A stretch of DNA of 64,000 nt from Candidatus Nitrosomarinus catalina. Its GTDB lineage: Archaea > Thermoproteota > Nitrososphaeria > Nitrososphaerales > Nitrosopumilaceae. This document shows positions 25,493 to 35,024 of the stretch, one piece after another. Every line of letters begins with the position of its first letter. Position 1 is the stretch's first letter. The notes beneath the pieces were generated by a model. The model saw only the letters and a list, made by a program, of their open reading frames with translations, was not told where the DNA came from and ran no database searches. The DNA is taken from assembly GCF_002156965.1 (NCBI RefSeq), contig NZ_CP021324.1, positions 632,681 to 696,680 of the forward strand, in the 5' to 3' direction. Position numbers and translations under genes: made by a program.

Positions 25493-26029
25493 TTATGGTT
25501 TCCAAATAATATCTTCGATACCGTTTCGTTTATTGATTAAACGACCCATTACAAACATTAGATCTGATAATCTATTGAGATATTTGATGCAATTAGAATT
25601 AATTTCATCTTTATCGCTCAATTGAACTACCAGCGTTTCTGCTCTACGAACAATGGTTCTTACTTGATGGATTTGAGCAGCTGCAACATTTCCTCCAGGT
25701 AAAATGAAATTTGTGATGGGTGGCAATTCCAATTCAAATTTATCAATAATCTTTTCTAATTTTTCAACCATGTCTAATGAAATCCTATTCTTCAAATCAT
25801 TGAGATTTTGATTGGATAAATCTGAACCTAGTAAAAATAATTCATTTTGAATAGTATTCAAAACTACACGTACGTCATCATCCAATGTATTGCTTAAGAC
25901 AACTCCAATTGTAGCATTAGCTTCATCTACTGTACCATATGCAAGAATACGTGGATGTGATTTTGCAATTCTAAAGTCCCCCTGTAAACCCGTATTTCCA
26001 TCATCTCCAGTTTTTGTATATATTTTCAT
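25493..26029 (-). CDS. pduO: PduO-type ATP:cob(I)alamin adenosyltransferase
   Basis: The N-terminus IYTKTGDDGNTGLQGDFRI and AYGTVDEANATIG are the ATP-binding hallmarks of PduO-type enzymes, followed by the conserved VRTIVRRAETLVV and NRLSDLMFVMGR helices. The enzyme transfers adenosyl to cobalamin to make coenzyme B12 and forms trimers. It fits the cobalamin autonomy of thaumarchaea and the cobalt-uptake genes cbtA/cbtB at 52-53 kb. Confidence 0.95.
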   Translation of the reverse strand: MKIYTKTGDDGNTGLQGDFRIAKSHPRILAYGTVDEANATIGVVLSNTLDDDVRVVLNTIQNELFLLGSDLSNQNLNDLKNRISLDMVEKLEKIIDKFELELPPITNFILPGGNVAAAQIHQVRTIVRRAETLVVQLSDKDEINSNCIKYLNRLSDLMFVMGRLINKRNGIEDIIWKP

Positions 26030-26115
26030 ATTTTTCTTAATTTATCTTAACTATTATGTGATTCGAAAATAAAATATGAAAATTCATTAGTAGAAACTGT
26101 TCTACATAATATGTT

Positions 26116-26649
26116 ATGATTTTAGATTTTTTAAAAAATTCTGCAAATCTTAAAACAATATCTCGACAGGGATGGATAGATAAATTATCTATAAAAAATC
26201 CTGAATCAGTGGCTGATCATAGCTATTCCATGGCAATTATGGCCATGATAATTTCAGATTTAAAAAATTATGATTCCGAAAAAATTCTTAAAATGACATT
26301 ACTGCATGATTTGGCAGAATCAAAAATTGGCGATATTACTCCTGAACAAATGACTGCAGAAAATAAGATGAAAATTGAAAACGAAGCATTTGCTGAAATA
26401 ATCAATCAGTTGCCTGAGACAATAAAATCTCAATATCATGAAATTTGGAAAGAATATCAAAATAACAGTTCAAAGGAATCTTTGTTTGTTCATCAAATAG
26501 ATAAATTAGAAATGGCATTACAAGCAAAAATTTACCAAAAAAACGGCAAAACCCTTGAAGATATTGAACCCTTTTTGGAATCAGCTAAAAGAAGCCTAAC
26601 TGACGAAAAATTAAAAGAATTATTTACAAAGATTATTGGAGAAAAATAA
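26116..26649 (+). CDS. HD-domain phosphohydrolase (YfbR/HDDC2-like 5'-deoxynucleotidase family)
   Basis: Motifs in order: RQGWIDKL, ESVADHSYSMAIMAMI (first His), LLHDLAESKIGDITPEQ (HD pair and following acidic residues) and HQIDKLEMALQA. Members remove 5'-phosphate from deoxynucleoside monophosphates. 177 residues is a normal length. The following gene starts directly after the stop (0 nt), so an operon is likely. Confidence 0.85.
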   Translation: MILDFLKNSANLKTISRQGWIDKLSIKNPESVADHSYSMAIMAMIISDLKNYDSEKILKMTLLHDLAESKIGDITPEQMTAENKMKIENEAFAEIINQLPETIKSQYHEIWKEYQNNSSKESLFVHQIDKLEMALQAKIYQKNGKTLEDIEPFLESAKRSLTDEKLKELFTKIIGEK

Positions 26650-26874
26650 ATGTCTGAAACTGAAAAGGATGAATTAATTGATGCACAAAAGCAAGTAATT
26701 GGGATTTTGTTTGAAGTCATTAAAAGATTACAAACCAACAATGATCTGGATGAAGAATATTTTCAAATCATTACAGATTCGACAAAAAATGAAAAAAGAA
26801 TTAAAGAGATATTGGACGAAAGAAATGAAAATTCAAAAATTGTTGGTAGATTGTTAGAACAATTAGAAATTTAA
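26650..26874 (+). CDS. Unknown coiled-coil-like protein, 74 aa
   Basis: A helical, charged chain (ELIDAQKQVIGILFEVIKRLQ to ERNENSKIVGRLLEQLEI). The ATG is immediately after the HD-protein stop, with a GGAG element 8 nt upstream inside that gene, so translation is coupled. It may bind the HD enzyme; that is inference. It overlaps the end of a convergent gene by 4 nt. Confidence 0.65.
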   Translation: MSETEKDELIDAQKQVIGILFEVIKRLQTNNDLDEEYFQIITDSTKNEKRIKEILDERNENSKIVGRLLEQLEI

Positions 26875-27074
26875 CCTGATTCAGAATAACCTATTGTTTT
26901 CATGCCAAAACATGGTTTGTTTCCTTTACTCCAACATTTACAAGAACATGAAACTGCTTTTCCTGTTTCCAAATCTTTAACAACTTTATGAAAAACTCCT
27001 TCTCTAATTTTCGATTCAATTGAGATTGTTTCATATCTGTCTGAATCGTTATAGGAAATTTCCAATTTTATCAA
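26871..27074 (-). CDS. Small protein with degenerate SWIM-like Cys cluster, 67 aa
   Basis: The C-terminal part reads VSCSCKCWSKGNKPCFGMKTIG, close to a SWIM zinc finger (CxC, about ten residues, C-x-H), except that the last ligand is Gly (CFGM). The N-terminal part has two beta-strand-like stretches. It may still bind metal through CSCKC. It is encoded directly downstream of a two-helix membrane protein, with 0 nt between them. Confidence 0.6.
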   Translation of the reverse strand: MIKLEISYNDSDRYETISIESKIREGVFHKVVKDLETGKAVSCSCKCWSKGNKPCFGMKTIGYSESG

Positions 27075-27299
27075 TTATGTGTCCCATGCTTTGGTATTTG
27101 TTCTTTTGAATCTGCCCTTATCCCGTTTGGAATGTTTTACATTGTAATTTAGTAAAACAATACCTAAAATCAATCCAATACCGCTAAGTATCAAAAGTGG
27201 AAATATCATATATTCAGGCAAAACATCCAGACCTAGTGCAATAATTCCAAGAATTATAGAACCAATAATTGATGATAAGCCAACTCGTCTATTGTTCAA
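27075..27299 (-). CDS. Two-helix membrane protein, 74 aa
   Basis: Two hydrophobic segments (GLSSIIGSIILGIIALGLDV, then FPLLILSGIGLILGIVLL) are followed by a basic cytoplasmic tail (KHSKRDKGRFKRTN). It resembles small membrane proteins of unknown function. Its stop abuts the SWIM-like protein gene with no gap, so they share a transcript. Confidence 0.65.
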   Translation of the reverse strand: MNNRRVGLSSIIGSIILGIIALGLDVLPEYMIFPLLILSGIGLILGIVLLNYNVKHSKRDKGRFKRTNTKAWDT

Positions 27300-27357
27300 T
27301 AAATCTATAATTTTTGTATGAACTTAAGCATATTGGCAAATTATAATTAAATACGAA

Positions 27358-27705
27358 TTGTTAGTATTTGTGCCAATGAAAGAATTACAATTCTATATGG
27401 ATATATCGCCTAAATGGTGGGTTAATTCAAGTAAAGACGAATCTATAATCAAAAAATACATCTGTAACCAATTTGAATATGATTATTATCCAAGAATTAT
27501 CACTTTAGGTAGACAACAAATTGATCTTGATGAGGAAAATGATTTCAAATCCCAATTACTTGATAAAGTAAAATCAGGAGAATTTATCTACGAATTTTTA
27601 CCTGAAGATGAAACCTTAAAAGAAAATTATGTCATTTCAAATGGAAATGTATCAATTAATCCTGATAAAAAATTGATTAATTCAAGAATTTTAATTAAAA
27701 TCTAA
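27358..27705 (+). CDS. Unknown soluble protein, ~109-115 aa
   Basis: No family recognised. A WW-containing N-terminus (DISPKWWVNSSKDE) leads to mixed helix and strand. The better start is the ATG at 27376 (MKELQFYMDIS), since upstream residues are extra. It overlaps the convergent 100-residue gene by 4 nt. Ordinary composition for this genome. Confidence 0.6.
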   Translation: MLVFVPMKELQFYMDISPKWWVNSSKDESIIKKYICNQFEYDYYPRIITLGRQQIDLDEENDFKSQLLDKVKSGEFIYEFLPEDETLKENYVISNGNVSINPDKKLINSRILIKI

Positions 27706-28004
27706 TTTCCACAACTACAATCATCATCGGTAATCATTCTTAGATGGGCTGTTTGTTGATGTTTATCTTGTACATAACTTGACAGATTGGTAATTCGTAC
27801 ACGTGGTTCTTTTTCATTCCAACTCCCTTCATTTTCAAACCAAAATTCAATTTCATCCACATCATATCTTTCTCCATTTTTAACTAATTCCTTGAAGATT
27901 TTCTTAATTTCCACAACTTCTTCTTCAGTTAATTTTGATTTGTCTTCTACAAAGGTAGTTATTTCATTTAGTTTGATTATGACAGGGTTTGTTAGCGGCA
28001 TCAA
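27702..28004 (-). CDS. Unknown protein with C-terminal CSC, 100 aa
   Basis: No family recognised. An acidic helical part (KLTEEEVVEIKKIFKELV) leads to strands (YDVDEIEFWFENEGSWNEKEPRVRI) and ends in DDDCSCGN. The CSC tail could bind metal. ATG start. It stands alone on its strand between two forward genes. Confidence 0.55.
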   Translation of the reverse strand: MMPLTNPVIIKLNEITTFVEDKSKLTEEEVVEIKKIFKELVKNGERYDVDEIEFWFENEGSWNEKEPRVRITNLSSYVQDKHQQTAHLRMITDDDCSCGN

Positions 28005-28064
28005 CGATATGAGGCATGGTTTCTATAACTATCTTTTGTGATGTTTTTATAACAATCAAATATT

Positions 28065-28421
28065 TTGATGATTATGCAATATTTCCAGGCTTTAAAACTA
28101 GGACAAAAACGAGTTGCAGAAGCACGAGAATATCTCAATACCTTAACTGATGGCAAGGCAATGCCTGCTTTGGCACTTACTGATACAAAATCTAACGTAT
28201 GGAAGCCAGTGGGTGAAGAAAATCTGTATGCATTTGTAGATGAATCTGCAGGTTTTATCTTGACTGATAATAGTGGATATATTCTAGCATTAGTTGACAG
28301 TACTGGGTCTTCAAAAACAATAGTTCAAGGAGTCACTAAATTACAAAAAGAAAATTTAGAGAAGGCTTTTGAAAAAGACAATATTAAAAAATTTGAAGGC
28401 AAGGTAATACTTCCAGTTTAA
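28065..28421 (+). CDS. Unknown protein, 118 aa
   Basis: No family recognised. Starts with two nearby Met codons (MMIMQYFQALKLG), so the start could be codon 1, 2 or 4. A helical N-terminus leads to beta-like repeats (LYAFVDESAGFILTDNSGYILALVDSTGSSK) and a Lys-rich end. No metal sites and no membrane segment. Confidence 0.6.
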   Translation: MMIMQYFQALKLGQKRVAEAREYLNTLTDGKAMPALALTDTKSNVWKPVGEENLYAFVDESAGFILTDNSGYILALVDSTGSSKTIVQGVTKLQKENLEKAFEKDNIKKFEGKVILPV

Positions 28422-28475
28422 ATTTTTAACAACTATTTTTGTATCCCTTAAAGCCTGTGATTTTCAAGTGTTTAT

Positions 28476-29096
28476 ATGACAAAGCCTGAACTTGAAAAAA
28501 AAATATTTTTGCATTTAACAAAAGTTGATTTTTCAACATCAGATGAGATGAAAAATATTTTCAAATGCTCGGAATATGATTTAATGGATATTATAAAAAA
28601 TAATACTAAAACAAATTCAGAACCATTAGGATTTATTATAAAAAATGATGAAACTACTCCTACTCGATATTCAATTGAACAAACAAATTATCTAACAATT
28701 CATAATCAAGTTGAAAATTACTTGAAAGGAATTAACGGGATTTTGAGTTTATTTTATAGGAATTTATCCTCTCAATCAAACTTATTAAAATCCGATTCAG
28801 ATAAGATATTAAATCTAAACAACAAAGGAAAAACCATTTTTGACAACATCAGTTTAATTTTAGATAGAATTCAACAACTCTCCTTTCTCATTACATATTA
28901 CAAATCAATGGATAAAATTCCAAAAAATATGATTTCTAAAGCTGACGAAGATCATGAAAAATGCCTCAATATGTATTCAAAAATAATTAAAAAATTAAAA
29001 AGTATTCTAATGAAAGAAAAAATTAATCAAGAAGTAATAGAACTGTATTTGTTTAAACATCAATTTGTTGTAAACCATCTAAATTCTTCAATTTAG
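28476..29096 (+). CDS. Unknown helical protein, 206 aa
   Basis: No family recognised. An N-terminal ~70-residue region resembles a small helical domain (LEKKIFLHLTKVDFSTSDEMKNIFKC). A long all-helical part follows (residues ~75-200) without Cys clusters or membrane spans. It could be a DNA-binding or adaptor protein; no motif supports that. A 45-nt gap precedes the CFI-box gene. Confidence 0.6.
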   Translation: MTKPELEKKIFLHLTKVDFSTSDEMKNIFKCSEYDLMDIIKNNTKTNSEPLGFIIKNDETTPTRYSIEQTNYLTIHNQVENYLKGINGILSLFYRNLSSQSNLLKSDSDKILNLNNKGKTIFDNISLILDRIQQLSFLITYYKSMDKIPKNMISKADEDHEKCLNMYSKIIKKLKSILMKEKINQEVIELYLFKHQFVVNHLNSSI

Positions 29097-29141
29097 GCAC
29101 AAAAATGACTATCTAAATACAAGTAATTCTTAGAAAATAAA

Positions 29142-29957
29142 ATGAACATGTTATTCATCATTACAATAATGGCAGTTGCCATGATTGGAACAATCACAGT
29201 ACACCAAGTATATGCAGTTGAAGAAGATATAGAAGAAGTAACTCCATTGACAATTAACAGTTTAGAAGTCTATGAAGATGCAGATTATTCTAGGTATCGT
29301 GTTACTGGAGATGCACCTGTATCTACTGAAATTACATTTAAAACTACAAAACCAGATGGTTTAGATGGAAATTATCCTGGTAGTATAGATACAAGTAAAT
29401 CTGCATACATTGTGGATAACAAAATTGATTTCACAAATAATTTAGTTTATGGAACTTGGACTCTAGAAGTTTGTGCACCTGAATATGATATGTGTGTACA
29501 AGAATTATTCACAATTGATGAACCTGTTCCTCCATCTAATGGTGATGAAACTCAAATGGAAATGGTTTCAAATGAAACATCTGTTGAAGAAGGTGGAGGT
29601 TGTCTAATTGCAACAGCAACATACGGTTCTGAAATGTCGCAACAAGTTCAGCAACTCAGAGAACTACGAGACAATCAATTACTACAAACAGAATCCGGAA
29701 AACAATTCATGGGAGCATTCAACGACGTCTACTATTCATTCTCACCAGTTATAGCAGATTATGAAAGAGAAAATCCTCTTTTCAAAGAAGCAGTAAAGAT
29801 TGCAATCACTCCGATGATTTCTACTTTATCTCTAATGGAAAATGCTGAATCAGAATCAGAAGTTTTGAGTATTGGAATTTCAATAATTGCACTAAACCTT
29901 GGAATGTATCTTGGAGTTCCAGTTATTGTTGTAGTTGGAATTAGAAAAATCAAATAA
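29142..29957 (+). CDS. Secreted protein with CFI-box-type C-terminal membrane domain, 271 aa
   Basis: The N-terminal signal or anchor is FIITIMAVAMIGTITVHQVYA. A beta-sandwich-like region follows, then the C-terminal block GGCLIATATYGSEMSQQVQQLRELRDNQLL, with QTESGKQFMGAFNDVYYSFSPVIADY and a hydrophobic end (GMYLGVPVIVVVGI). That block is the CFI-box-CTERM type found on many thaumarchaeal surface proteins. The soluble part is unrecognised; cell-envelope location is likely. Confidence 0.8.
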   Translation: MNMLFIITIMAVAMIGTITVHQVYAVEEDIEEVTPLTINSLEVYEDADYSRYRVTGDAPVSTEITFKTTKPDGLDGNYPGSIDTSKSAYIVDNKIDFTNNLVYGTWTLEVCAPEYDMCVQELFTIDEPVPPSNGDETQMEMVSNETSVEEGGGCLIATATYGSEMSQQVQQLRELRDNQLLQTESGKQFMGAFNDVYYSFSPVIADYERENPLFKEAVKIAITPMISTLSLMENAESESEVLSIGISIIALNLGMYLGVPVIVVVGIRKIK

Positions 29958-30064
29958 TTCTTAAAAAATCACTCCTAAAGTATGGTAAAAGTAGACATTA
30001 TGCCTGAGGATAGTTAACAAAAACAAAGTAAAACCTTTAGTTATCATAGTGAAATAGTAACAAA

Positions 30065-31291
30065 ATGAGTAAATTTTCTCAAGAAATTGAAGTTAGTGGA
30101 CATTTGATAGATTCTTCTATTCTAACAAAGATTTTTGACAAAATCATGGATTTGAAAGGAGAGTTTAACGTTGAAGAAATTGATATTGGTACAAAGAAAA
30201 AAGATCACTCTTATGCAAGATTAACAATTACTGGAAACAACCAAGGACATCTAGATGAGATTCTCAAAACAGTATATCGTGAAGGAGCAGTATCTAAAGT
30301 TCAAAAAGAAATTCAATTAAAAAAATCATCAAAGGATTTTGTAATGCCAGATAATTTTTACAGTACCACAAATAATCATACTCAAGTTTTTCTTAAAGGA
30401 AAATGGATTTCAGTTGAAAATATGATGATGGACAAATGTATTGTTGTAAAAGGAAACAAGGCATTTTGTGTTCCAGTTAGAGATGTAAAAAAAGGTGATC
30501 AAATAATCGTAGGTGAAGCAGGAATCAAAATTACCCCACCTGAACGCCCAAGAGAAGGTGTTAACGTGTTTGAATTTATGGGAAGTTCAAGTTCCAGTGA
30601 AAGGCCAACACAACATATTGCAAAACAAGTAGCTGATGACATTTACAATACAAAAAAGAAAGGTGGAAAGATAGTAATTGTTGGGGGTCCAGCAATTGTA
30701 CATACAGGTGCAGATGATTCAGTATCAGAATTAATTAGATCCGGTTACATTGATGGAGTATTAGCTGGAAATGCACTTGCTGTTCACGATATAGAATATG
30801 CAACTCTTGGAACATCCCTTGGAATGAATGTCAAAGATGCCACATTGGCATACCATGGCCATAGAAATCACATGGATACTATCAATGCCGTGTTTAAGGC
30901 AGGTTCAATTGCCAAGATGGTTAAGAGCAAAAAATTAACTAAAGGAATAATGTATGAATGCGTAAAAAATAATGTTCCGTTTGTTTTAGCAGGTTCAATT
31001 CGTGATGATGGTCCATTACCTGATGTAATTACTGATGTTGCCGAAGCTCAAAGACAATACAAGAAAGTTCTCAAAGATGTAGATATGGTAATCATGATTT
31101 CGACTATGCTTCATTCTATTGCTACTGGAAATATGCTGCCAGCAAGTGTAAAGGTAATTGTTGTGGATATTAGTCAGCCAACTGTCACTAAATTAATGGA
31201 TAGAGGTACATGGCAAGCACTTGGAATTGTATCTGATGTTGGTGCATTTTTACCAATGGTGGCTCAACAAATCAAAAAAAGATCTAAATAA
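30065..31291 (+). CDS. TIGR00300 / LOR-SDH conserved protein (ornithine cyclodeaminase-like)
   Basis: The 408-residue protein matches the archaeal family with an N-terminal ligand-binding region (SQEIEVSGHLIDSSILTKIFD, and ARLTITGNNQGHLDEI) and a C-terminal Rossmann part (IVIVGGPAIVHTGADDSV, and SGYIDGVLAGNALAVHDIE). Members are annotated LOR/SDH bifunctional or alternative ornithine cyclodeaminases. Substrate in this organism unproven. A short spacer after the CFI-box gene; same strand. Confidence 0.8.
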   Translation: MSKFSQEIEVSGHLIDSSILTKIFDKIMDLKGEFNVEEIDIGTKKKDHSYARLTITGNNQGHLDEILKTVYREGAVSKVQKEIQLKKSSKDFVMPDNFYSTTNNHTQVFLKGKWISVENMMMDKCIVVKGNKAFCVPVRDVKKGDQIIVGEAGIKITPPERPREGVNVFEFMGSSSSSERPTQHIAKQVADDIYNTKKKGGKIVIVGGPAIVHTGADDSVSELIRSGYIDGVLAGNALAVHDIEYATLGTSLGMNVKDATLAYHGHRNHMDTINAVFKAGSIAKMVKSKKLTKGIMYECVKNNVPFVLAGSIRDDGPLPDVITDVAEAQRQYKKVLKDVDMVIMISTMLHSIATGNMLPASVKVIVVDISQPTVTKLMDRGTWQALGIVSDVGAFLPMVAQQIKKRSK

Positions 31292-31296
31292 TTATT

Positions 31297-33495
31297 TTAA
31301 TTATTAATCAAATGCTCAATTGAGACAATCATATCCCCCATTGTAAGTTTGTCTTCAGCTACCCATAAAGCTAGGTTTGCAACCCAGGGAGGTAGTTGTT
31401 CGTCTGGAATTCCTAAAATTTCTGCAAGTTCAGAAACATCTTGTGATGAACCAGTCCAATCAGAAACCACATCCAAAAGCATTGACTCATCATAAAATCC
31501 CAAAACCTTTTGATTAATTTTTGATTCAAAAACTAATGGTTCGTTTCCAGCAACCTTCAAAGTTAGTGGCAGTGCAACTTTGAAGAAATTTCCTGAACGG
31601 TCTGTAGCTTGTACCCAGACATCAGTTGTCTGCATTGGTTGCAAGAATTTCATCTTAAAGGATATGGTGAATGTGCCACCCAAATCATCTTGATTACAAC
31701 AAATTCTATTATCTAATTCTCCAGATTCATCTATTGTAATATCCGCAGAACTCCACTCTGCAGTTTGCGCATAATCATAAAATAAATCCTCTCCGGTTTG
31801 ATGCCACTCATAATATGTTGTACTAACTTTTCCGTACTCGTCAAAATTATTTGCATAAAACAAATTCATGTCATTAGGTCTGTCTAGAAAATTTGTGTAT
31901 GTTCCACTATCTGCAATTCTCTCCAATGTTCTGTTATCTGTAAGTTCTAAAATAATTTCAACTTCATCTCCAGGGTCTGCGATAATTGGAGTTTTGTAAT
32001 CATCAAAGATTGGATATGGTGTTTTTTGATCAAATATCCAAACATAATCACGTGTTTCAGATATTTGTGGAGAATTTTCATCAATTATCTCATCAGATGT
32101 GTTTGATGTAATGTGTATCTTAACTTTGGCTAATTTTGGGGCCTCACAATCATAACATTCATCACTTTTTTCCATCCCAATTCGGGTTTCTTCAACATCT
32201 ACTGTTGTGTATGTGTCTGGATCTCCTTGATTGAAGTATGTTGCTGCAGCATAATCGGCAGTTCTTAACCCACTTGAAATTCGAAATTCGTCAACCTTAC
32301 CTTTTAGTTCGTTGTTAACTTTAGCACAATTATTTCCGCCCTTAGCATCAATATCTCCTCCAAGAACCATTCTTAATTTATCTGTCTGAGTTTCTCGATT
32401 AAGACCTCCTGAACGATTTTCATCTTTTACCAATACTCCATTGATATACAATTGACTGTTTCCTTGTGTTCCATCTGCATCTTTTTGGTTGTATACGGCA
32501 ACAATGTGATTCCAATTTGTAAATGATGCAGGATTGTCATCTTGGACAGGATGTCCATCTGCATAACTTGCTGGAGATGTATTGTCAGTACTGACAAAGA
32601 AATCTCCCCTAATCTTCATTTTTACATTTTCTGCTCGCCATAAACTAATGTGGTTCTGATATGAACCATGCGTAGAACCTGCATCATAACAAACACTTAC
32701 CAAATCATTATACTGAGAAACAACTCCTCCAGAAGGAACATTTGTGATATCACCTGTCCACAACTCTATAGTAAAATCTCTTGAGGGCATTCCATCTAAT
32801 GAATTTATATAAATAAAATCTCCATTTCCATCTGCAGTACTTGTTTGTGTTGGACCTTTCAAATCCTGGCCTTTTCCAATTTGACCATCAGTTATGTGAG
32901 GAATTCTTCCAGAATCATATCCCACATCACTTCCCCCTCCACCTTTACCATCATTTCCGTTACTTGTAGAATCTTTGAATTCTCCTGATACACCAGTTGA
33001 AGTTTGATTCAAATGCCACACTACAACATAATCATCATTCCATACATCTGCAGAATTAAAACCAATTGTATCACCTTTGTAATAGATATACATCTCAGTT
33101 GTTGATGATGCAGACATTGTTGGTAATTTGACCCATACAATTACTTCACCCGTAGTATTATCAAATTTTTCAATTTCATGAGATAGCTCTGTTAGTCCAT
33201 CTGACTGTGTAAAAATAAAGTCTCTACCTTGTGACTCATTTGTTTGAATCAAATCCGTATCGGTAAATGAAATTAAAACAGGGAAATCAATTAGATCTGA
33301 ATCAACCCCTGTTGCAGTATTCAGGGATAGTGTAATGTTTTTCCTAAATTCCCATGAATCATGATACCAATTTTGTTGAGCAACTTTTACTTTTGATTGA
33401 GTTTGAACTACTGTTAGTTCTCCAAACGCATCAGAAGGCACAAGAAATACAAGAGAAAATAATGTTAAAACGGATAAAATTATTTTAATTTGCAT
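31297..33495 (-). CDS. Secreted DUF2341 / LamG-like surface protein with C-terminal WxxN repeat, 732 aa
   Basis: The signal peptide is IKIILSVLTLFSLVFLVPSDAFG. Then comes a DUF2341-like block (SWEFRKNITL, IDFPVLISF), a LamG/concanavalin-like jelly roll (about 150-410, ending at VDEFRISSGLR) and further Ig-like strands. A C-terminal repeat has PPWVANLALWVAEDKLTM, related to the repeats of the 1255-residue protease. Probable cell-surface binding protein, perhaps for glycans. Confidence 0.82.
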   Translation of the reverse strand: MQIKIILSVLTLFSLVFLVPSDAFGELTVVQTQSKVKVAQQNWYHDSWEFRKNITLSLNTATGVDSDLIDFPVLISFTDTDLIQTNESQGRDFIFTQSDGLTELSHEIEKFDNTTGEVIVWVKLPTMSASSTTEMYIYYKGDTIGFNSADVWNDDYVVVWHLNQTSTGVSGEFKDSTSNGNDGKGGGGSDVGYDSGRIPHITDGQIGKGQDLKGPTQTSTADGNGDFIYINSLDGMPSRDFTIELWTGDITNVPSGGVVSQYNDLVSVCYDAGSTHGSYQNHISLWRAENVKMKIRGDFFVSTDNTSPASYADGHPVQDDNPASFTNWNHIVAVYNQKDADGTQGNSQLYINGVLVKDENRSGGLNRETQTDKLRMVLGGDIDAKGGNNCAKVNNELKGKVDEFRISSGLRTADYAAATYFNQGDPDTYTTVDVEETRIGMEKSDECYDCEAPKLAKVKIHITSNTSDEIIDENSPQISETRDYVWIFDQKTPYPIFDDYKTPIIADPGDEVEIILELTDNRTLERIADSGTYTNFLDRPNDMNLFYANNFDEYGKVSTTYYEWHQTGEDLFYDYAQTAEWSSADITIDESGELDNRICCNQDDLGGTFTISFKMKFLQPMQTTDVWVQATDRSGNFFKVALPLTLKVAGNEPLVFESKINQKVLGFYDESMLLDVVSDWTGSSQDVSELAEILGIPDEQLPPWVANLALWVAEDKLTMGDMIVSIEHLINN

Positions 33496-33571
33496 TAGAT
33501 CTGAACGTCAATTTTGGTAATATGTAAAATTTTCAAATGGTTTGGGCACAAATATGTGATTATTGATGAGT

Positions 33572-34882
33572 TTACTGATGTTTTATGTCATCAAAAAATT
33601 TTGCAATCATCTTGATACCTCCTACTGTTTTTGGGGCATTATTTACAACAAATTCCGTTCGTTCTGAATGCGTCTTTGGTTTTTGATTTTTGTAATTTTC
33701 ATACACTTTACCTCCGTCATAATCCACATATGCAATTCTTGCACTATAGTCAGTTCGCTCTAAAACTAAGCTGTCTCCCCCTACTATCGCAGTATGATAT
33801 GGATGAACCATTAACGATTCAGATAATTTTTGTGATGTGGAAATTTTTGCTTTTTGTAAATCAGTTGCAAATGCATTAAAATCAGCTAAAAGATAGAATG
33901 TTGCGTCAGGTTTTGTTGCTTTCACCCCGTCAATTTCTAATAATGCCTCATGAGTATACTCCCCCATTATATGGTGAATGTTTCTTGTTATCTCAAAATA
34001 TTCATCCATTTCTTTGCTTACTTCAAATCCTGCAACTGCAGCATGTTGAATTGGTGTAGACACTGCAGTGTATTCCGTAGCTAGAATTTTTTTAAACTGT
34101 GATTTTAATTCAACTGCATATTGTGGAAAAACAACATAGCCCAACCTGTAACCGCCAGCTGCATGGGATTTTGATAATCCATTTGTTACAAAAGTTCCTT
34201 CTGGGTAAATTTTTCCCATACTGACAAATTTTGAAAAATTGAACGTAATTTGAGCATAAATCTCATCAGAAATTACTACGATGTTTTGTTCCCTACACAC
34301 ATCTGCAATTTCTTCTAATTCTAATTGATCATACAGTAAACCTGTAGGGTTATTGGGATTGTTTAAGATTAAGATTTTTTGCCTGTCTTGTAATCTTAAT
34401 GCTAATTTTCTCAAATCACTGGGAGATATTTTCTTATTTGCTCTAGTTGATAACATGTGATAATTTTTTTGCAAAAATCTGATTTGTGGCAGATATCCTA
34501 GCCATGCAGGTGTGGGCAAAATCACAGTTCCGTGTAAGATTTCTAATAGATTGAAGATGAGTTCCTTAGTTCCAGGACCCACATAGATGCGTTCAGGAGC
34601 CACATCCATGCCAAAATAATGCTTATTGTATTTTGAAATGGCATTTCGTAATTCTGGAATTCCTGGAACTGCAGCATATTCTCCTTTGTGTGAATTTTGA
34701 ATTAATGCATCTTGCATAATTTTTGGTACTGAAAATGGAGATTGTCCAAATGCAAATCCGTAAAATCCAAAACCACATTCAGGTTCATGGCAATCTGAGT
34801 GAAATTCTTGTAAAAATGTGTTTAATTTGAGATTTTCAGGCATCTCAATATCTTCAACTTGTTGATCAACTATGAATTTCAA
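33572..34882 (-). CDS. Class I/II aminotransferase
   Basis: PLP fold-type I enzyme, 436 residues: NPNNPTGLLYDQLELEEI is the Asn-Pro motif, VISDEIYA carries the PLP-ring Asp, and NGLSKSHAAGGYRLGYV carries the catalytic Lys in SKS and the phosphate Arg. The N-terminal extension (ECGFGFYGFAFGQSPFSV) is longer than in bacterial AspC. Aspartate or alanine transamination is likely; specificity cannot be read here. Confidence 0.88.
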   Translation of the reverse strand: MKFIVDQQVEDIEMPENLKLNTFLQEFHSDCHEPECGFGFYGFAFGQSPFSVPKIMQDALIQNSHKGEYAAVPGIPELRNAISKYNKHYFGMDVAPERIYVGPGTKELIFNLLEILHGTVILPTPAWLGYLPQIRFLQKNYHMLSTRANKKISPSDLRKLALRLQDRQKILILNNPNNPTGLLYDQLELEEIADVCREQNIVVISDEIYAQITFNFSKFVSMGKIYPEGTFVTNGLSKSHAAGGYRLGYVVFPQYAVELKSQFKKILATEYTAVSTPIQHAAVAGFEVSKEMDEYFEITRNIHHIMGEYTHEALLEIDGVKATKPDATFYLLADFNAFATDLQKAKISTSQKLSESLMVHPYHTAIVGGDSLVLERTDYSARIAYVDYDGGKVYENYKNQKPKTHSERTEFVVNNAPKTVGGIKMIAKFFDDIKHQ

Positions 34883-35024
34883 TAATCAATTTTATCCTAG
34901 TTTCATTTATCCAGTTAATGTGAAATAGAAAATATCAAAAGGTGAATTTTCTAAACCCCTTATTGAAAATCCGTATTGATATTTTACAATAATGAAACTC
35001 ATGTATGGTAACAAGAGAGAATAT

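Noticed and set aside
29981-30016. Eleven-codon ORF just before the TIGR00300 gene
   Set aside because: Too short to support as coding; no conservation evidence possible here.
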